DNA of 64,000 nucleotides from Dehalobacterium formicoaceticum (GTDB lineage Bacteria > Bacillota > Dehalobacteriia > Dehalobacteriales > Dehalobacteriaceae). Positions 44,742 through 53,966 of the stretch are shown here, piece after piece. Each line of letters opens with the position of its first letter. The first letter of the stretch is position 1. The DNA is taken from assembly GCF_002224645.1 (NCBI RefSeq), contig NZ_CP022121.1, positions 496,001-560,000 of the forward strand, given 5' to 3'. A program made the translations under genes and the position numbers. Below the pieces are notes generated by a model. It did not search any database, was not told the DNA's origin, and was given only the letters and a program-made list of their open reading frames with translations.

Positions 44742-45517
44742 GTAACGCGCCGCGCAAGGCGTTTAAGGAAGCGATATTGGAATATAGCAAAGAACTGAGA
44801 CTCCCTATGATTCGTAAGCATTTGGATGAGCAAGTTCGGGAGTCAACGCAGCAGGATGCCAGTTATGAAGCATTTCTGGCGCAGTTACTGGAGAAGGAAT
44901 GTGATGCTCGTCGGGAAGCCTCGCGGCATAATCGCATTCGTCTGGCTGAATTTACACATAAAAAGTACCTTGAAGATTTGGTCATCGCGGATTTGCCAGA
45001 TGATGCCCAAAAGAAGTTAAAGCAGCTGAAAACATTAGAGTTTATTCAGGAGGGGCGCAACATTATTCTGGCGGGGAACCCGGGAACAGGCAAGACGCAT
45101 GTGAGTATTGGGCTAGGCTTAAAGGCCTGCCTGGAGGGATATAAAGTATGGTTTACAACTGTTCCCCTCCTCATTAACCGGATTAAAGAATGCCGAGCAG
45201 AGCAAACTCTTCGAGCCTTCCAGAACCGCTTTGAAAAATATGATTTGGTTATTGCCGATGAAATGGGTTATATATCTTTTGATAAGGAAGGATCTGAATT
45301 ATTGTTTACCCATTTGTCGCTGAGGGCTGGTCGCAAATCGACAATCATCACAACCAACTTATCCTTCGAACGATGGGGTGAAATTTTTCAGGATCCCGTG
45401 ATGACGGCGGCCATGATTGACCGGTTGACGCATCAGTCATACATCGTCAACATGAATGGAAACTCGTACCGCATGAAAGAAACGAAGGAGTGGTTACAAC
45501 AACAGCAACTGGCATGA
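44738..45517 (+). CDS. istB: IS21 helper ATPase IstB (copy B)
   Basis: Identical to the other IstB copies (259 residues, Walker A GNPGTGKT). Overlaps istA by 4 bp. The hairpin after it (CCCTGTATAAA...TTTATACAGGG) is fully paired here, unlike in copy A, and could stop read-through into the coupling-protein gene. Confidence 0.95.
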   Translation: MSNAPRKAFKEAILEYSKELRLPMIRKHLDEQVRESTQQDASYEAFLAQLLEKECDARREASRHNRIRLAEFTHKKYLEDLVIADLPDDAQKKLKQLKTLEFIQEGRNIILAGNPGTGKTHVSIGLGLKACLEGYKVWFTTVPLLINRIKECRAEQTLRAFQNRFEKYDLVIADEMGYISFDKEGSELLFTHLSLRAGRKSTIITTNLSFERWGEIFQDPVMTAAMIDRLTHQSYIVNMNGNSYRMKETKEWLQQQQLA

Positions 45518-45727
45518 AGAAAAAAACAATAACCCTGTATAAAGGTTTATCATGTTTTTGATAAACATTTATACAGGGTGTAACAAGCGATAGCGCGTTA
45601 GCATTCATCGTGAAACAATGCTCTTTGAAAACTAAATATGCTTATGAAACGACTAAATTTTTTTTTCTTAGTGGCCGAAAATTAAATGACTATATGGCCT
45701 AATTTTAAGTTGACAAATACAGATGCC

Positions 45728-45877
45728 CTCACCGCTGCCTTCACAGAATACACGGCGAAGGTCCTCAAAAAGGACAAGCAGCCTTCCATCCTGGAACAGC
45801 TTGCCAAATTTAAGGCTCTGGTTCAGACCAAAATCATGGACCGGGTGAAAAACAAAGATAAGGAGCTGACGCGATGA
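45728..45877 (+). pseudogene. PcfB-family protein, 3' part after IS21 copy B
   Basis: The last 49 codons (LTAAFTEYTAKVLKKDKQP...) continue the frame broken at 43049. The stop overlaps the ATG of the coupling protein by 4 bp, showing that the two were translationally coupled before the insertion. Confidence 0.85.
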
Positions 45878-47649
45878 ACGTAAAAATCAAGCGGATGCTC
45901 CTTTTAAACCTCCCCTATGTCCTGATCGCTCTCTTTGCCACGAACCTCGGAGAGGCCTGGCGATTTTCTCCTGGACTGGATATCTCGCAAAAAGTCCTGC
46001 ATCTCATGGACGGCTTTGCTTTTGCTTTTCAGTCGCCTTGGCCAAGTCTGCTCCTACAGGATCTGATCCTGGGCATTGGAATCGCCGCCTGCATCAAGCT
46101 GGCTGTCTATGTGAAAGGCAGAAACGCCAAAAAGTACCGTAAAAACATCGAATACGGCTCAGCGCGCTGGGGCAGACCTGAGGATATCAAACCCTTTATC
46201 GATCCAACCTTTCGCAACAACGTCATCCTCACGGAGACAGAGCGCCTGACCATGAACAACCGCCCTAAGGACCCCAGGCTTGCTCGAAACAAAAACGTCA
46301 TGGTGGTAGGTGGTTCCGGATCTGGTAAGACGCGGTTTTGGCTCAAGCCAAATCTCATGCAGTGCCATTCCAGCTATGTGGTCACCGATCCCAAGGGCAG
46401 CGTCGTGGTGGAATGCGGACAGCTTCTCCTGCGGGAAGGCTACAAGATCAAGATCCTCAATACCATCAACTTCAGTAAATCCATGCACTACAATCCCTTT
46501 GCCTACATCAAGAGTGAAAAAGACATCCTCAAGCTGGTGACGGCACTTATTGCCAACACCAAAGGTGAAGGCAAGGCCGGAGATGATTTCTGGGTGAAGG
46601 CGGAGACCCTGCTCTATACCGCCCTCATGGGCTACATCCACTATGAAGCTCCGGAAAGCGAGCAGAACTTTACAACCCTCATTGAGCTTATCAATGCCTC
46701 AGAGGTCCGGGAGGACGACGAGGACTTCCAGAACCCGGTGGATCTCATGTTCGCCGCACTGGAGGAACGTGACTCGGAGCATTTTGCAGTCCGGCAGTAC
46801 AAGAAATACAAACTGGCTGCCGGTAAGACCGCCAAATCCATCCTGATCAGCTGCGGAGCCCGTCTGGCACCCTTTGACATCAAGGAGCTCAGAGACCTGA
46901 CGGCCTACGACGAAATGGAACTGGATGCCCTGGGTGACCGGAAAACGGCGCTGTTCATCATCATCAGCGACACCGATGACACCTTCAACTTCCTGGTTTC
47001 CATGGCCTATACGCAGCTCTTCAATCTGCTGTGCGACAAGGCAGATGACGTCTATGGCGGACGTCTGCCTGTGCATGTGCGCTGCCTCATTGATGAGGCG
47101 GCGAATATCGGTCAAATTCCCAAGCTGGAAAAGCTGGTAGCCACCATCCGAAGCCGGGAGATCTCGGCCTGTCTGGTGCTGCAGGCTCAGTCCCAGCTGA
47201 AGGCTCTTTATAAAGATCACTGCGACACCATCATCGGCAATATGGACAGCACGATCTTTCTGGGCGGCAAGGAGCGCACCACACTAAAGGAGCTTTCAGA
47301 AACCCTTGGGAAGGAGACCATCGACACCTTCAACACCGGGGAAAGCCGAGGCCGTGAGGTTTCCCACAGTCTGAACTACCAGAAACTCGGAAAGGAGCTG
47401 ATGAGCATCGACGAACTGGCCGTACTGGACGGCGGCAAGTGTATTCTGCAGCTGCGCGGGGTGCGGCCTTTTCTCTCGAGCAAGTACGACATCACCAAAC
47501 ACCCCAACTACAAGTACCTCTCCGATGCGGACCCGCGCAATGCCTTCAACATCGAGAAGTACCTGTCCACCCGTCTCAAGCCCAAGCCGGATGAAATCTA
47601 TGAGGTCTACCACTTGGATTTGTCCAACCAACCCGAAGCCGCTGAATGA
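45874..47649 (+). CDS. VirD4/TraG-type coupling protein (T4CP)
   Basis: A 591-residue inner-membrane ATPase that brings the relaxase-DNA complex to the secretion channel. Two N-terminal membrane segments (~8-25 and ~52-72) are followed by Walker A GGSGSGKTR (~145-153), the TDPKGS segment (~172) and Walker B CLIDEAANIG (~404). Downstream QAQSQLKALY and the SGE-like NTGESRGREVS segment fit the family. Co-expressed with PcfB upstream before copy B inserted. Confidence 0.93.
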   Translation: MNVKIKRMLLLNLPYVLIALFATNLGEAWRFSPGLDISQKVLHLMDGFAFAFQSPWPSLLLQDLILGIGIAACIKLAVYVKGRNAKKYRKNIEYGSARWGRPEDIKPFIDPTFRNNVILTETERLTMNNRPKDPRLARNKNVMVVGGSGSGKTRFWLKPNLMQCHSSYVVTDPKGSVVVECGQLLLREGYKIKILNTINFSKSMHYNPFAYIKSEKDILKLVTALIANTKGEGKAGDDFWVKAETLLYTALMGYIHYEAPESEQNFTTLIELINASEVREDDEDFQNPVDLMFAALEERDSEHFAVRQYKKYKLAAGKTAKSILISCGARLAPFDIKELRDLTAYDEMELDALGDRKTALFIIISDTDDTFNFLVSMAYTQLFNLLCDKADDVYGGRLPVHVRCLIDEAANIGQIPKLEKLVATIRSREISACLVLQAQSQLKALYKDHCDTIIGNMDSTIFLGGKERTTLKELSETLGKETIDTFNTGESRGREVSHSLNYQKLGKELMSIDELAVLDGGKCILQLRGVRPFLSSKYDITKHPNYKYLSDADPRNAFNIEKYLSTRLKPKPDEIYEVYHLDLSNQPEAAE

Positions 47650-47656
47650 GCGGCTT
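47636..47656 (+). terminator. Terminator overlapping the coupling-protein stop codon
   Basis: AAGCCGCT pairs with AGCGGCTT over GAATG and continues into TTTT; the stop codon lies in the loop and stem. Confidence 0.75.
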
Positions 47657-47693
47657 TTTTCATCTCAAAATTTAAAATAATGGAGGTCAATCA

Positions 47694-47909
47694 ATGGAAT
47701 TCTTTAACAGTGCAGTAGATGTACTTCAAACCCTCGTCGTCGCTCTCGGTGCAGGTCTTGCCATCTGGGGCGTCATCAACCTTCTCGAAGGCTACGGCAA
47801 CGACAACCCCGGTGCCAAATCCCAGGGCATGAAGCAGCTCATGGCGGGCGGCGGTGTCGCCCTCATCGGCATCGTACTGGTGCCGCTGCTTTCCGGTCTG
47901 TTCGGTTAA
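47694..47909 (+). CDS. Maff2-family small membrane protein (VirB2-like pilin candidate)
   Basis: A 71-residue protein with two hydrophobic helices separated by a polar loop (EGYGNDNPGAKSQGMKQ), the Maff2 pattern. Its place at the start of the type IV secretion block fits a VirB2-like channel/pilus subunit. AATGGAGG precedes the ATG. Confidence 0.85.
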   Translation: MEFFNSAVDVLQTLVVALGAGLAIWGVINLLEGYGNDNPGAKSQGMKQLMAGGGVALIGIVLVPLLSGLFG

Positions 47910-47923
47910 TCGGGTAGAAAGCG

Positions 47924-48793
47924 ATGGAAAGCATACTCGACAAAATCACCGAATGGCTGAAGACGATGCTTGTCGAAGGCATCATCACAAATTTGTCGGG
48001 GATGTTTGATAACGTCAACCAGCAGGTTGGCGAAATCGCAGGTCAAGTGGGATTGACGCCGGCGGCATGGAATGCCGGCGTCTTTTCCATGATCCGCAGC
48101 CTCTCCGAAAGTGTCATCATCCCCATCGCGGGTGTGATCCTTGCCTTTGTGATGACCTACGAGCTCATCCAGATGGTCATCGACCGGAATAATCTTCACG
48201 ATATCGATACCTGGATCTTTTTCAAATGGATCTTCAAAACCTTTGTGGCCGTTCTTCTGGTCACCCATACCTTTGATATCGTCATGGGCATCTTCGATAT
48301 GGCACAGTCGGTGGTCAACAGCGCTTCCGGCGTCATATCAGCAGACGCCTCGGTGGATCTGGCCACCACAGTGGCAGACCTTCAGACGCGGCTGACCGCC
48401 ATGGAACTGGGGCCGCTTTTCGGACTTTGGTTTCAGAGCCTCTTCATTGGCTTTACTATGCAGGCCCTGAGTATCTGCATCTTCCTGGTCATTTATGGCC
48501 GCATGATCGAGATCTATCTGGTCACGTCGGTGGGACCCATCCCCATGGCCACCATGGTCAACCGGGAATGGGGCGGTATGGGACAGAATTATCTTCGCTC
48601 CCTTTTGGCCCTGGCCTTTCAGGCCTTTCTCATCATGGTCTGTGTCGGCATCTATGCCGTCCTGGTGCAGAACATTGCCACGGAACCCGACATCATCAAA
48701 GCCGTCTGGACCACCCTGGGCTATACGGTTCTGCTCTGCTTCACCCTGTTCAAGACCGGAAGTCTTGCCAAATCCATCTTCAATGCCCATTAA
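47924..48793 (+). CDS. VirB6/TrbL-like conjugal transfer membrane protein
   Basis: A 289-residue protein with about six membrane helices (for example SVIIPIAGVILAFVMTYELIQMV and AVLLVTHTFDIVMGI) and the TrbL-like core SLFIGFTMQALSICIFLVIYGRMIEIYLVTSVGPIPMATM. It probably forms the inner-membrane part of the channel. Starts 14 bp after the Maff2 stop. Confidence 0.88.
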   Translation: MESILDKITEWLKTMLVEGIITNLSGMFDNVNQQVGEIAGQVGLTPAAWNAGVFSMIRSLSESVIIPIAGVILAFVMTYELIQMVIDRNNLHDIDTWIFFKWIFKTFVAVLLVTHTFDIVMGIFDMAQSVVNSASGVISADASVDLATTVADLQTRLTAMELGPLFGLWFQSLFIGFTMQALSICIFLVIYGRMIEIYLVTSVGPIPMATMVNREWGGMGQNYLRSLLALAFQAFLIMVCVGIYAVLVQNIATEPDIIKAVWTTLGYTVLLCFTLFKTGSLAKSIFNAH

Positions 48794-48811
48794 GCGAAAG
48801 GAGGAAAGCCT

Positions 48812-49222
48812 GTGGCCTATGTCCCTGTACCGAAGGATCTGACCAAGATCAAAACCAAGGTGATGCTCAATCTCACCAAGCGTCAACTGATTTCATTTGG
48901 CAGCGGTGCCATACTGGGCGTCCCGCTGTTTTTTCTTGCTAAACCCCACATGAGTGTCAGCACGGCAGCTCTTTTGATGGTGCTGTCCATGCTGCCTTTT
49001 TTCCTGCTGGCCATGTATGAACGAAACGGTCAGCCCCTGGAAAAGATCCTCTATCAGCTCATTCAGAGCCGATTCATCCGACCGAAGAAGCGGCCCTACC
49101 GGACCGATAACTTCTATGCCGCCGTAGAGCGGCAAACCAATCTGGACAAGGAGGTAAAAGCGATTGTCCACCAAGAAAACCATCCAACGAAAACTCAGCC
49201 GCGAGGAAAGAAATCGCATTGA
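48812..49222 (+). CDS. PrgI-family conjugation protein (VirB3-like position)
   Basis: A 136-residue protein with two membrane helices (LISFGSGAILGVPLFFLA and TAALLMVLSMLPFFLLAMY) and a charged C-terminus, as in PrgI proteins that sit next to VirB4. GTG start behind AAGGAGG. Its 3' end overlaps the VirB4 gene by 59 bp. Confidence 0.88.
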   Translation: MAYVPVPKDLTKIKTKVMLNLTKRQLISFGSGAILGVPLFFLAKPHMSVSTAALLMVLSMLPFFLLAMYERNGQPLEKILYQLIQSRFIRPKKRPYRTDNFYAAVERQTNLDKEVKAIVHQENHPTKTQPRGKKSH

Positions 49223-51560
49223 AAGCGCCATCGCCAGAGCCAAGCGTGACAGCAAAGTTCCGGCAACGGCCCAGCAGACGATCCCTTACCTACGCATGCA
49301 TCCCGACGGCATCTGCCAGGCAACGGATGCCTTATATACCAAGACCATTCAGTTTCAGGACATCAACTACCAGCTGGCTCAGAACGATGACAAGACGGCC
49401 ATCTTTGACTGCTGGTGCGACTTTCTCAACTACTTTGACAGTTCCATCCGCTTTCAGTTTTCCTTCCTGAATCTGAGCGCCAGCATCGAGGAATTCGAGC
49501 AGTCCATCCTGATCCCGGACCAGAACGACGACTTCGATGACATCCGCGAAGAGTATGCCAACATGCTCCGAGGCCAGCTGGCCAAGGGCAACAACGGCCT
49601 GTCCAAGACCAAGTTCATCACCTTTGGCATCGAGGCGGAGAATCTTCGCACAGCCAAACCCAGACTGGAGCGCATCGAGAATGATCTCCTGAACAGCTTC
49701 AAGCGCCTTGGCGTCGCAGCAGATCCTTTGAGCGGCAAAGACCGCCTGAAGCTCCTGCACAGTATTTACCACCTGGACGGGCAGGAGCGCTTTCTCTTTG
49801 ACTGGGACTGGCTGCCCCTATCGGGCCTTTCCACCAAAGACTACATCGCACCCGCATCCTTTGATTTTTCCGAGAGCAGGAACTTTCGGATGGGCAAAAA
49901 GAATTGCTCTGTTTCCTTCCTGCAGATCCTCGCCCCCGAGCTCAACGATCGCATGCTGGCGGATTTTCTGTCCATGGACAACAGCCTGGTGGTGACGCTC
50001 CACATCCAGTCCATCGACCAGACCTCGGCCATCAAAACCATCAAGCGCAAGATCACCGATCTGGACCGGATGAAGATCGAAGAGCAGAAGAAGGCCGTCC
50101 GTTCCGGCTACGACATGGACATTATCCCGTCGGATCTAGCTACCTACGGCGGCGAAGCCAAGAAGCTGCTACAGGATCTGCAGAGCCACAATGAGCGCAT
50201 GTTCCTTGTGACCTTTCTGATCATGAATACCGCCGACGGCAAACAGCAGCTGGACAACAATATCTTTCAGGCTCAGGGCATCGCCCAGAAATACAACTGT
50301 CAGCTGGTCCGGCTGGACTTCCAGCAGGAATCCGCCCTCAACTCATCCCTGCCCCTTGGTCACAATCAGATCGAGATCCAGCGAGGTCTGACCACCTCCA
50401 GCACCGCCATCTTCGTGCCCTTTACCACCCAGGAGCTGTTCCAGCGAGAAGGCGAACCCCTGTATTACGGGCTCAATGCGCTGTCCAACAACCTGATCAT
50501 GGTGGACCGAAAAGCCCTGAAGAATCCCAATGGCCTGATCCTGGGCACTCCGGGCAGCGGAAAATCCTTCTCCGCCAAGCGCGAGATCGCCAATGCCTTT
50601 CTCATCACCCAGGACGACATCACCATCTGCGATCCTGAGGGCGAGTATTACCCCCTGGTGGAGCGCCTTCAGGGGCAGGTCATCAAGATCTCACCCACCA
50701 GCGGACATTACATCAACCCCATGGACATCAACCTCAACTACTCTGAGGACGAAAGCCCGCTGTCCCTGAAATCCGACTTTATCCTTTCCCTGTGCGAGCT
50801 CATCGTCGGCGGCAGAGATGGCCTCCAGCCCATTGAAAAAACTGTCATCGACCGCTGTGTGCGCATGGTGTATCAGGCCTACCTCAATGAGCCCAGGCCG
50901 GAGAATGTCCCTATTTTGGGAGACCTGCACCGAATCCTTCTGGAGCAGCCGGAAAAGGAAGCCCGGCTCATTGCAACGGCACTGGAAATCTACGTCAGCG
51001 GCTCCCTCAATGTCTTTAACCACCGGACCAACGTGAATATCCAGAACCGCCTGGTTTGCTTTGACATCAAGGAACTGGGCAAGCAGCTGAAGAAGCTGGG
51101 CATGCTCATCGTGCAGGATCAGGTCTGGGGCCGCGTAACCGCCAACCGTGCCGAGGGCAGAAGCACCCGCTACTACATCGATGAATTCCATTTGCTGCTC
51201 AAGGAGGAACAAACCGCCGCCTACTCGGTGGAGATTTGGAAGCGATTCAGAAAGTGGGGCGGCATTCCGACGGGCATCACCCAGAACGTCAAGGACCTGC
51301 TGTCCTCCCGGGAAATCGAGAATATCTTTGAAAACAGCGACTTCGTCTACATGCTGAATCAGGCAGGCGGGGACCGCCAGATCCTGGCCAAACAGCTCAA
51401 CATCTCGCCTCATCAGCTGTCCTATGTCACCCATTCCGGTGAAGGTGAAGGCCTGTTGTTCTATGGAAATGTGATCCTGCCCTTTGCAGACCGTTTTCCG
51501 AAGGATACCGAGCTCTACCGCATCATGACGACGAAGCCAGCTGAGGTCAAGGGGGTATGA
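49164..51560 (+). CDS. VirB4-like type IV secretion ATPase
   Basis: A 798-residue cytoplasmic ATPase. An N-terminal domain without motif is followed by Walker A GTPGSGKSF (~459), the DPEGEY segment (~488) and Walker B YYIDEFHLLL (~670), with FENSDFVYMLNQ after it, as in VirB4/TraE/CD0408-type proteins. TTG start with AAGGAGG, inside the preceding gene. It powers assembly of the transfer channel. Confidence 0.95.
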   Translation: MSTKKTIQRKLSREERNRIESAIARAKRDSKVPATAQQTIPYLRMHPDGICQATDALYTKTIQFQDINYQLAQNDDKTAIFDCWCDFLNYFDSSIRFQFSFLNLSASIEEFEQSILIPDQNDDFDDIREEYANMLRGQLAKGNNGLSKTKFITFGIEAENLRTAKPRLERIENDLLNSFKRLGVAADPLSGKDRLKLLHSIYHLDGQERFLFDWDWLPLSGLSTKDYIAPASFDFSESRNFRMGKKNCSVSFLQILAPELNDRMLADFLSMDNSLVVTLHIQSIDQTSAIKTIKRKITDLDRMKIEEQKKAVRSGYDMDIIPSDLATYGGEAKKLLQDLQSHNERMFLVTFLIMNTADGKQQLDNNIFQAQGIAQKYNCQLVRLDFQQESALNSSLPLGHNQIEIQRGLTTSSTAIFVPFTTQELFQREGEPLYYGLNALSNNLIMVDRKALKNPNGLILGTPGSGKSFSAKREIANAFLITQDDITICDPEGEYYPLVERLQGQVIKISPTSGHYINPMDINLNYSEDESPLSLKSDFILSLCELIVGGRDGLQPIEKTVIDRCVRMVYQAYLNEPRPENVPILGDLHRILLEQPEKEARLIATALEIYVSGSLNVFNHRTNVNIQNRLVCFDIKELGKQLKKLGMLIVQDQVWGRVTANRAEGRSTRYYIDEFHLLLKEEQTAAYSVEIWKRFRKWGGIPTGITQNVKDLLSSREIENIFENSDFVYMLNQAGGDRQILAKQLNISPHQLSYVTHSGEGEGLLFYGNVILPFADRFPKDTELYRIMTTKPAEVKGV

Positions 51561-51561
51561 G

Positions 51562-53712
51562 ATGAGCGCCAAGAAAGCCAAACGCACCGTCACCCGGCTT
51601 CGGTTCACAGAGGAACGCAGCACCCCGGAGTATCAAAAAGCCACTCAGAAGGTGGACAAGGCAGCGAATAAGCTGGAGAAAGCAGTAAAAAGGGCTAAGG
51701 TAGAATCGCTGGGAACCCACGAGACGAATATTTCCTTTGGTCCCATTAAAAAGCCAGTGAAACTGCAGTTTGAAGAGCTTCAGGTGAAGAAAACACCCTC
51801 GGCTTTAAAGTCCGCAGCGGCGACCCTGCCTGCTGCAGAGGTCCACCTGCAGATTGCGAGATCCGAAGATGACAATGTTGGCGTGGAGGCTGCCCACCGC
51901 CTGGAAGGAACCGCGGAAGGCACCGTCCGGACCGCACAGAATGCGCACCGGTCCCATGCGCTGAAAGCAGAGCGAAAATCTCTGAAGGCGGAGAAGACGC
52001 TGGACCAGGCCAACGTCAGCCTGCTTCAAAAACGGGCAGCCAGTGAACGGCCGCTCTTTTCGACCAATCCCTTATCCCGCTGGCAGCAAAAGCAGGCCAT
52101 CAAGAAGGAATATGCTGCAGCTAAAGCCGGAAAAGGTGCGGAAAACGTTCAGAAGGCGGCCCAAACCACCGTGAAAACCGCGAAAACAGCGAAGGAGGCG
52201 CTGGAGAAGGCTACCGCTTTCATTGCCCGGCACAGCAAGGTTTTTCTGGGCATCATCGGCATCTTCTTTGTTGTCATGCTGATTTTAAACACCTTTGCCA
52301 GCTGCTCTCAGATGGCCGTGGGCGGGCTCAATGCCTTTCTCACCACTTCCTACACCGCATCCGATGAGGACATCACCGCCGCTGATCTTGAGTACACCCG
52401 TCTGGAGGCAGACCTTGAGTATGACCTGCTCAACATCGAACCGGATTATCCCGGCTTTGATGAATACCGCTACACGGTAGATCCCATTGGCCATGATCCT
52501 CATGAGCTGATCGCCTACCTGACGGCAAGGTTCGAAGATTTTACCTACGCCGAAGTCGAAGCTGAGCTGAGATCTCTCTTTTCCTCCATGTACAGCTTGC
52601 GCATCACGGAGACCGTCGAAGTGCGATACCGTACCGAAACCAGGTACCGGACCTATACCGTGACCGATCCCGAAACCGGTGAGGTCCAGACCATCCGCGA
52701 AAGCTATGAAGTGGAGGTCCCCTATAATTTCTACATCCTGAACATCAACCTGAGCAGCCAGTCCTTGTACTCCGTCGTCTATCCGCGCATGAACGCCGAC
52801 CAGCGGGAAATGTATCTCGTGTATATGGATACCAAGGGCAACAAGCAGTATTTCGGCAATCCCTTTTCTTTCAATTGGCCGAGCCACGTCACCAGCCTTT
52901 ATGGCTGGCGGGTCCATCCCATCACGGATCGGCTGCAGATCCACCGGGGTCTCGATCTGGGCGTAGCTTTGGGCACACCGATCCAGTCCATCCATGACGG
53001 CGAAGTGGTCCGGGTCGGCTACGATGCCAGCGGCTATGGAAACTATGTGGTCATTGAAGAAAAGAACGGCTACCGCAGCACCTATGCCCATTGCTCCAGC
53101 ATTCTGGTAACAGAAGGCCAGAACGTCCTGCGGGGCCAGGCCATTGCCAAGGCAGGAAGCACCGGTGCCAGTACCGGCAGCCATCTGCATCTGGAACTGA
53201 CATTGAACGGCCAGTACCTCAATCCCTATTTCTTCATCGAGGGGACTGATCCCTACACTCCGCGAGCCGTCGGCGCCACCAACGGCGCTTATACCGACTA
53301 CGACATCCCGCCGGAAGCACTGTCTGATCCAACCTTCGCGGCCCTGATCAAGGAAGCGGAGAAGTATCTTGGCTATCCCTATGTGTGGGGAGGCTCCACG
53401 CCATCGACGTCCTTTGACTGCTCCGGCTTTGTCTGCTGGGTGTTCAAGAATTCGGGCGTCTATCCGCTCTCCCGAACTACTGCCCAGGGCATCTTTGACC
53501 AGTGTGCCATCATCCCACCCTCGGAGGCCAGGCCCGGCGACATTGTGTTCTTTACCGGCACTTACGACAGCATCGGTCCGGTGTCCCATGTGGCCATCTA
53601 TGTGGGCGACGGCATGATGATCCACGCCGGAAATCCCATCCAATATGCCTCCATGAACACCTCGTATTTCCAATCCCATTTTTACGCCTTCGGGCGTTTG
53701 CCAAGGAGGTAA
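51562..53712 (+). CDS. Bifunctional cell-wall hydrolase, M23 + NlpC/P60 (VirB1-like)
   Basis: A 716-residue protein. An Ala/Lys-rich cytoplasmic N-terminus (~1-225, predicted helical) is followed by one membrane helix (LGIIGIFFVVMLILNTFASC ~230-250) and an external part with an M23 peptidase domain (SLYGWRVHP ~444, zinc ligands in HRGLDLG and HLHLELT) and a C-terminal NlpC/P60 domain (catalytic Cys in FDCSGF ~619, His in VSHVAIYVGDG ~678). It opens the peptidoglycan for the channel, like Orf14/CwlT of Tn916. Two different peptidases on one chain is typical of this ICE group. Confidence 0.93.
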   Translation: MSAKKAKRTVTRLRFTEERSTPEYQKATQKVDKAANKLEKAVKRAKVESLGTHETNISFGPIKKPVKLQFEELQVKKTPSALKSAAATLPAAEVHLQIARSEDDNVGVEAAHRLEGTAEGTVRTAQNAHRSHALKAERKSLKAEKTLDQANVSLLQKRAASERPLFSTNPLSRWQQKQAIKKEYAAAKAGKGAENVQKAAQTTVKTAKTAKEALEKATAFIARHSKVFLGIIGIFFVVMLILNTFASCSQMAVGGLNAFLTTSYTASDEDITAADLEYTRLEADLEYDLLNIEPDYPGFDEYRYTVDPIGHDPHELIAYLTARFEDFTYAEVEAELRSLFSSMYSLRITETVEVRYRTETRYRTYTVTDPETGEVQTIRESYEVEVPYNFYILNINLSSQSLYSVVYPRMNADQREMYLVYMDTKGNKQYFGNPFSFNWPSHVTSLYGWRVHPITDRLQIHRGLDLGVALGTPIQSIHDGEVVRVGYDASGYGNYVVIEEKNGYRSTYAHCSSILVTEGQNVLRGQAIAKAGSTGASTGSHLHLELTLNGQYLNPYFFIEGTDPYTPRAVGATNGAYTDYDIPPEALSDPTFAALIKEAEKYLGYPYVWGGSTPSTSFDCSGFVCWVFKNSGVYPLSRTTAQGIFDQCAIIPPSEARPGDIVFFTGTYDSIGPVSHVAIYVGDGMMIHAGNPIQYASMNTSYFQSHFYAFGRLPRR

Positions 53713-53714
53713 CC

Positions 53715-53966
53715 ATGAATCCCAAAATACAAAAATTGACGGAGGAGATCGATAAGATCACCCACCGAATCAAAAGCCTTGAGGCCAGACTCATCGAGCT
53801 AAAGGCACAGAAGGACGAGCTGGAGAAGACCGAGATCGTGGAAATGGTCCGCAGCGTCTCGGCCACTCCGGAAGAGCTGGCCGCATTCATCAGGGCGTTT
53901 CGCGAAACAGGCGGAGCGCCCGATTATTTCAAAACACAGGAGGATAACGCCAATGAAAATGAATAA
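53715..53966 (+). CDS. DUF4315-family small coiled-coil protein
   Basis: An 83-residue protein, its first half a coiled coil (KLTEEIDKITHRIKSLEARLIELKAQKDELE) and the second with the DUF4315 motif VSATPEELAAFIRAFRE. Function unknown; always beside the DUF4366 gene in related elements. AAGGAGG lies in the 3' end of the hydrolase gene. Confidence 0.85.
   Translation: MNPKIQKLTEEIDKITHRIKSLEARLIELKAQKDELEKTEIVEMVRSVSATPEELAAFIRAFRETGGAPDYFKTQEDNANENE

Larger units (their letters stand above)
43050..45721 (+). mobile_element. IS21-family insertion sequence, copy B
   Basis: A 2672-bp element, inverted relative to A and C, with ends TGTCTATGG and TTGACAAATACA and a 6-bp target duplication GATGCC (43044-43049 and 45722-45727). 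It splits the pcfB-like gene in frame order, which proves the boundaries. It is the same as copy C at the positions where copy A differs. Confidence 0.96.
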
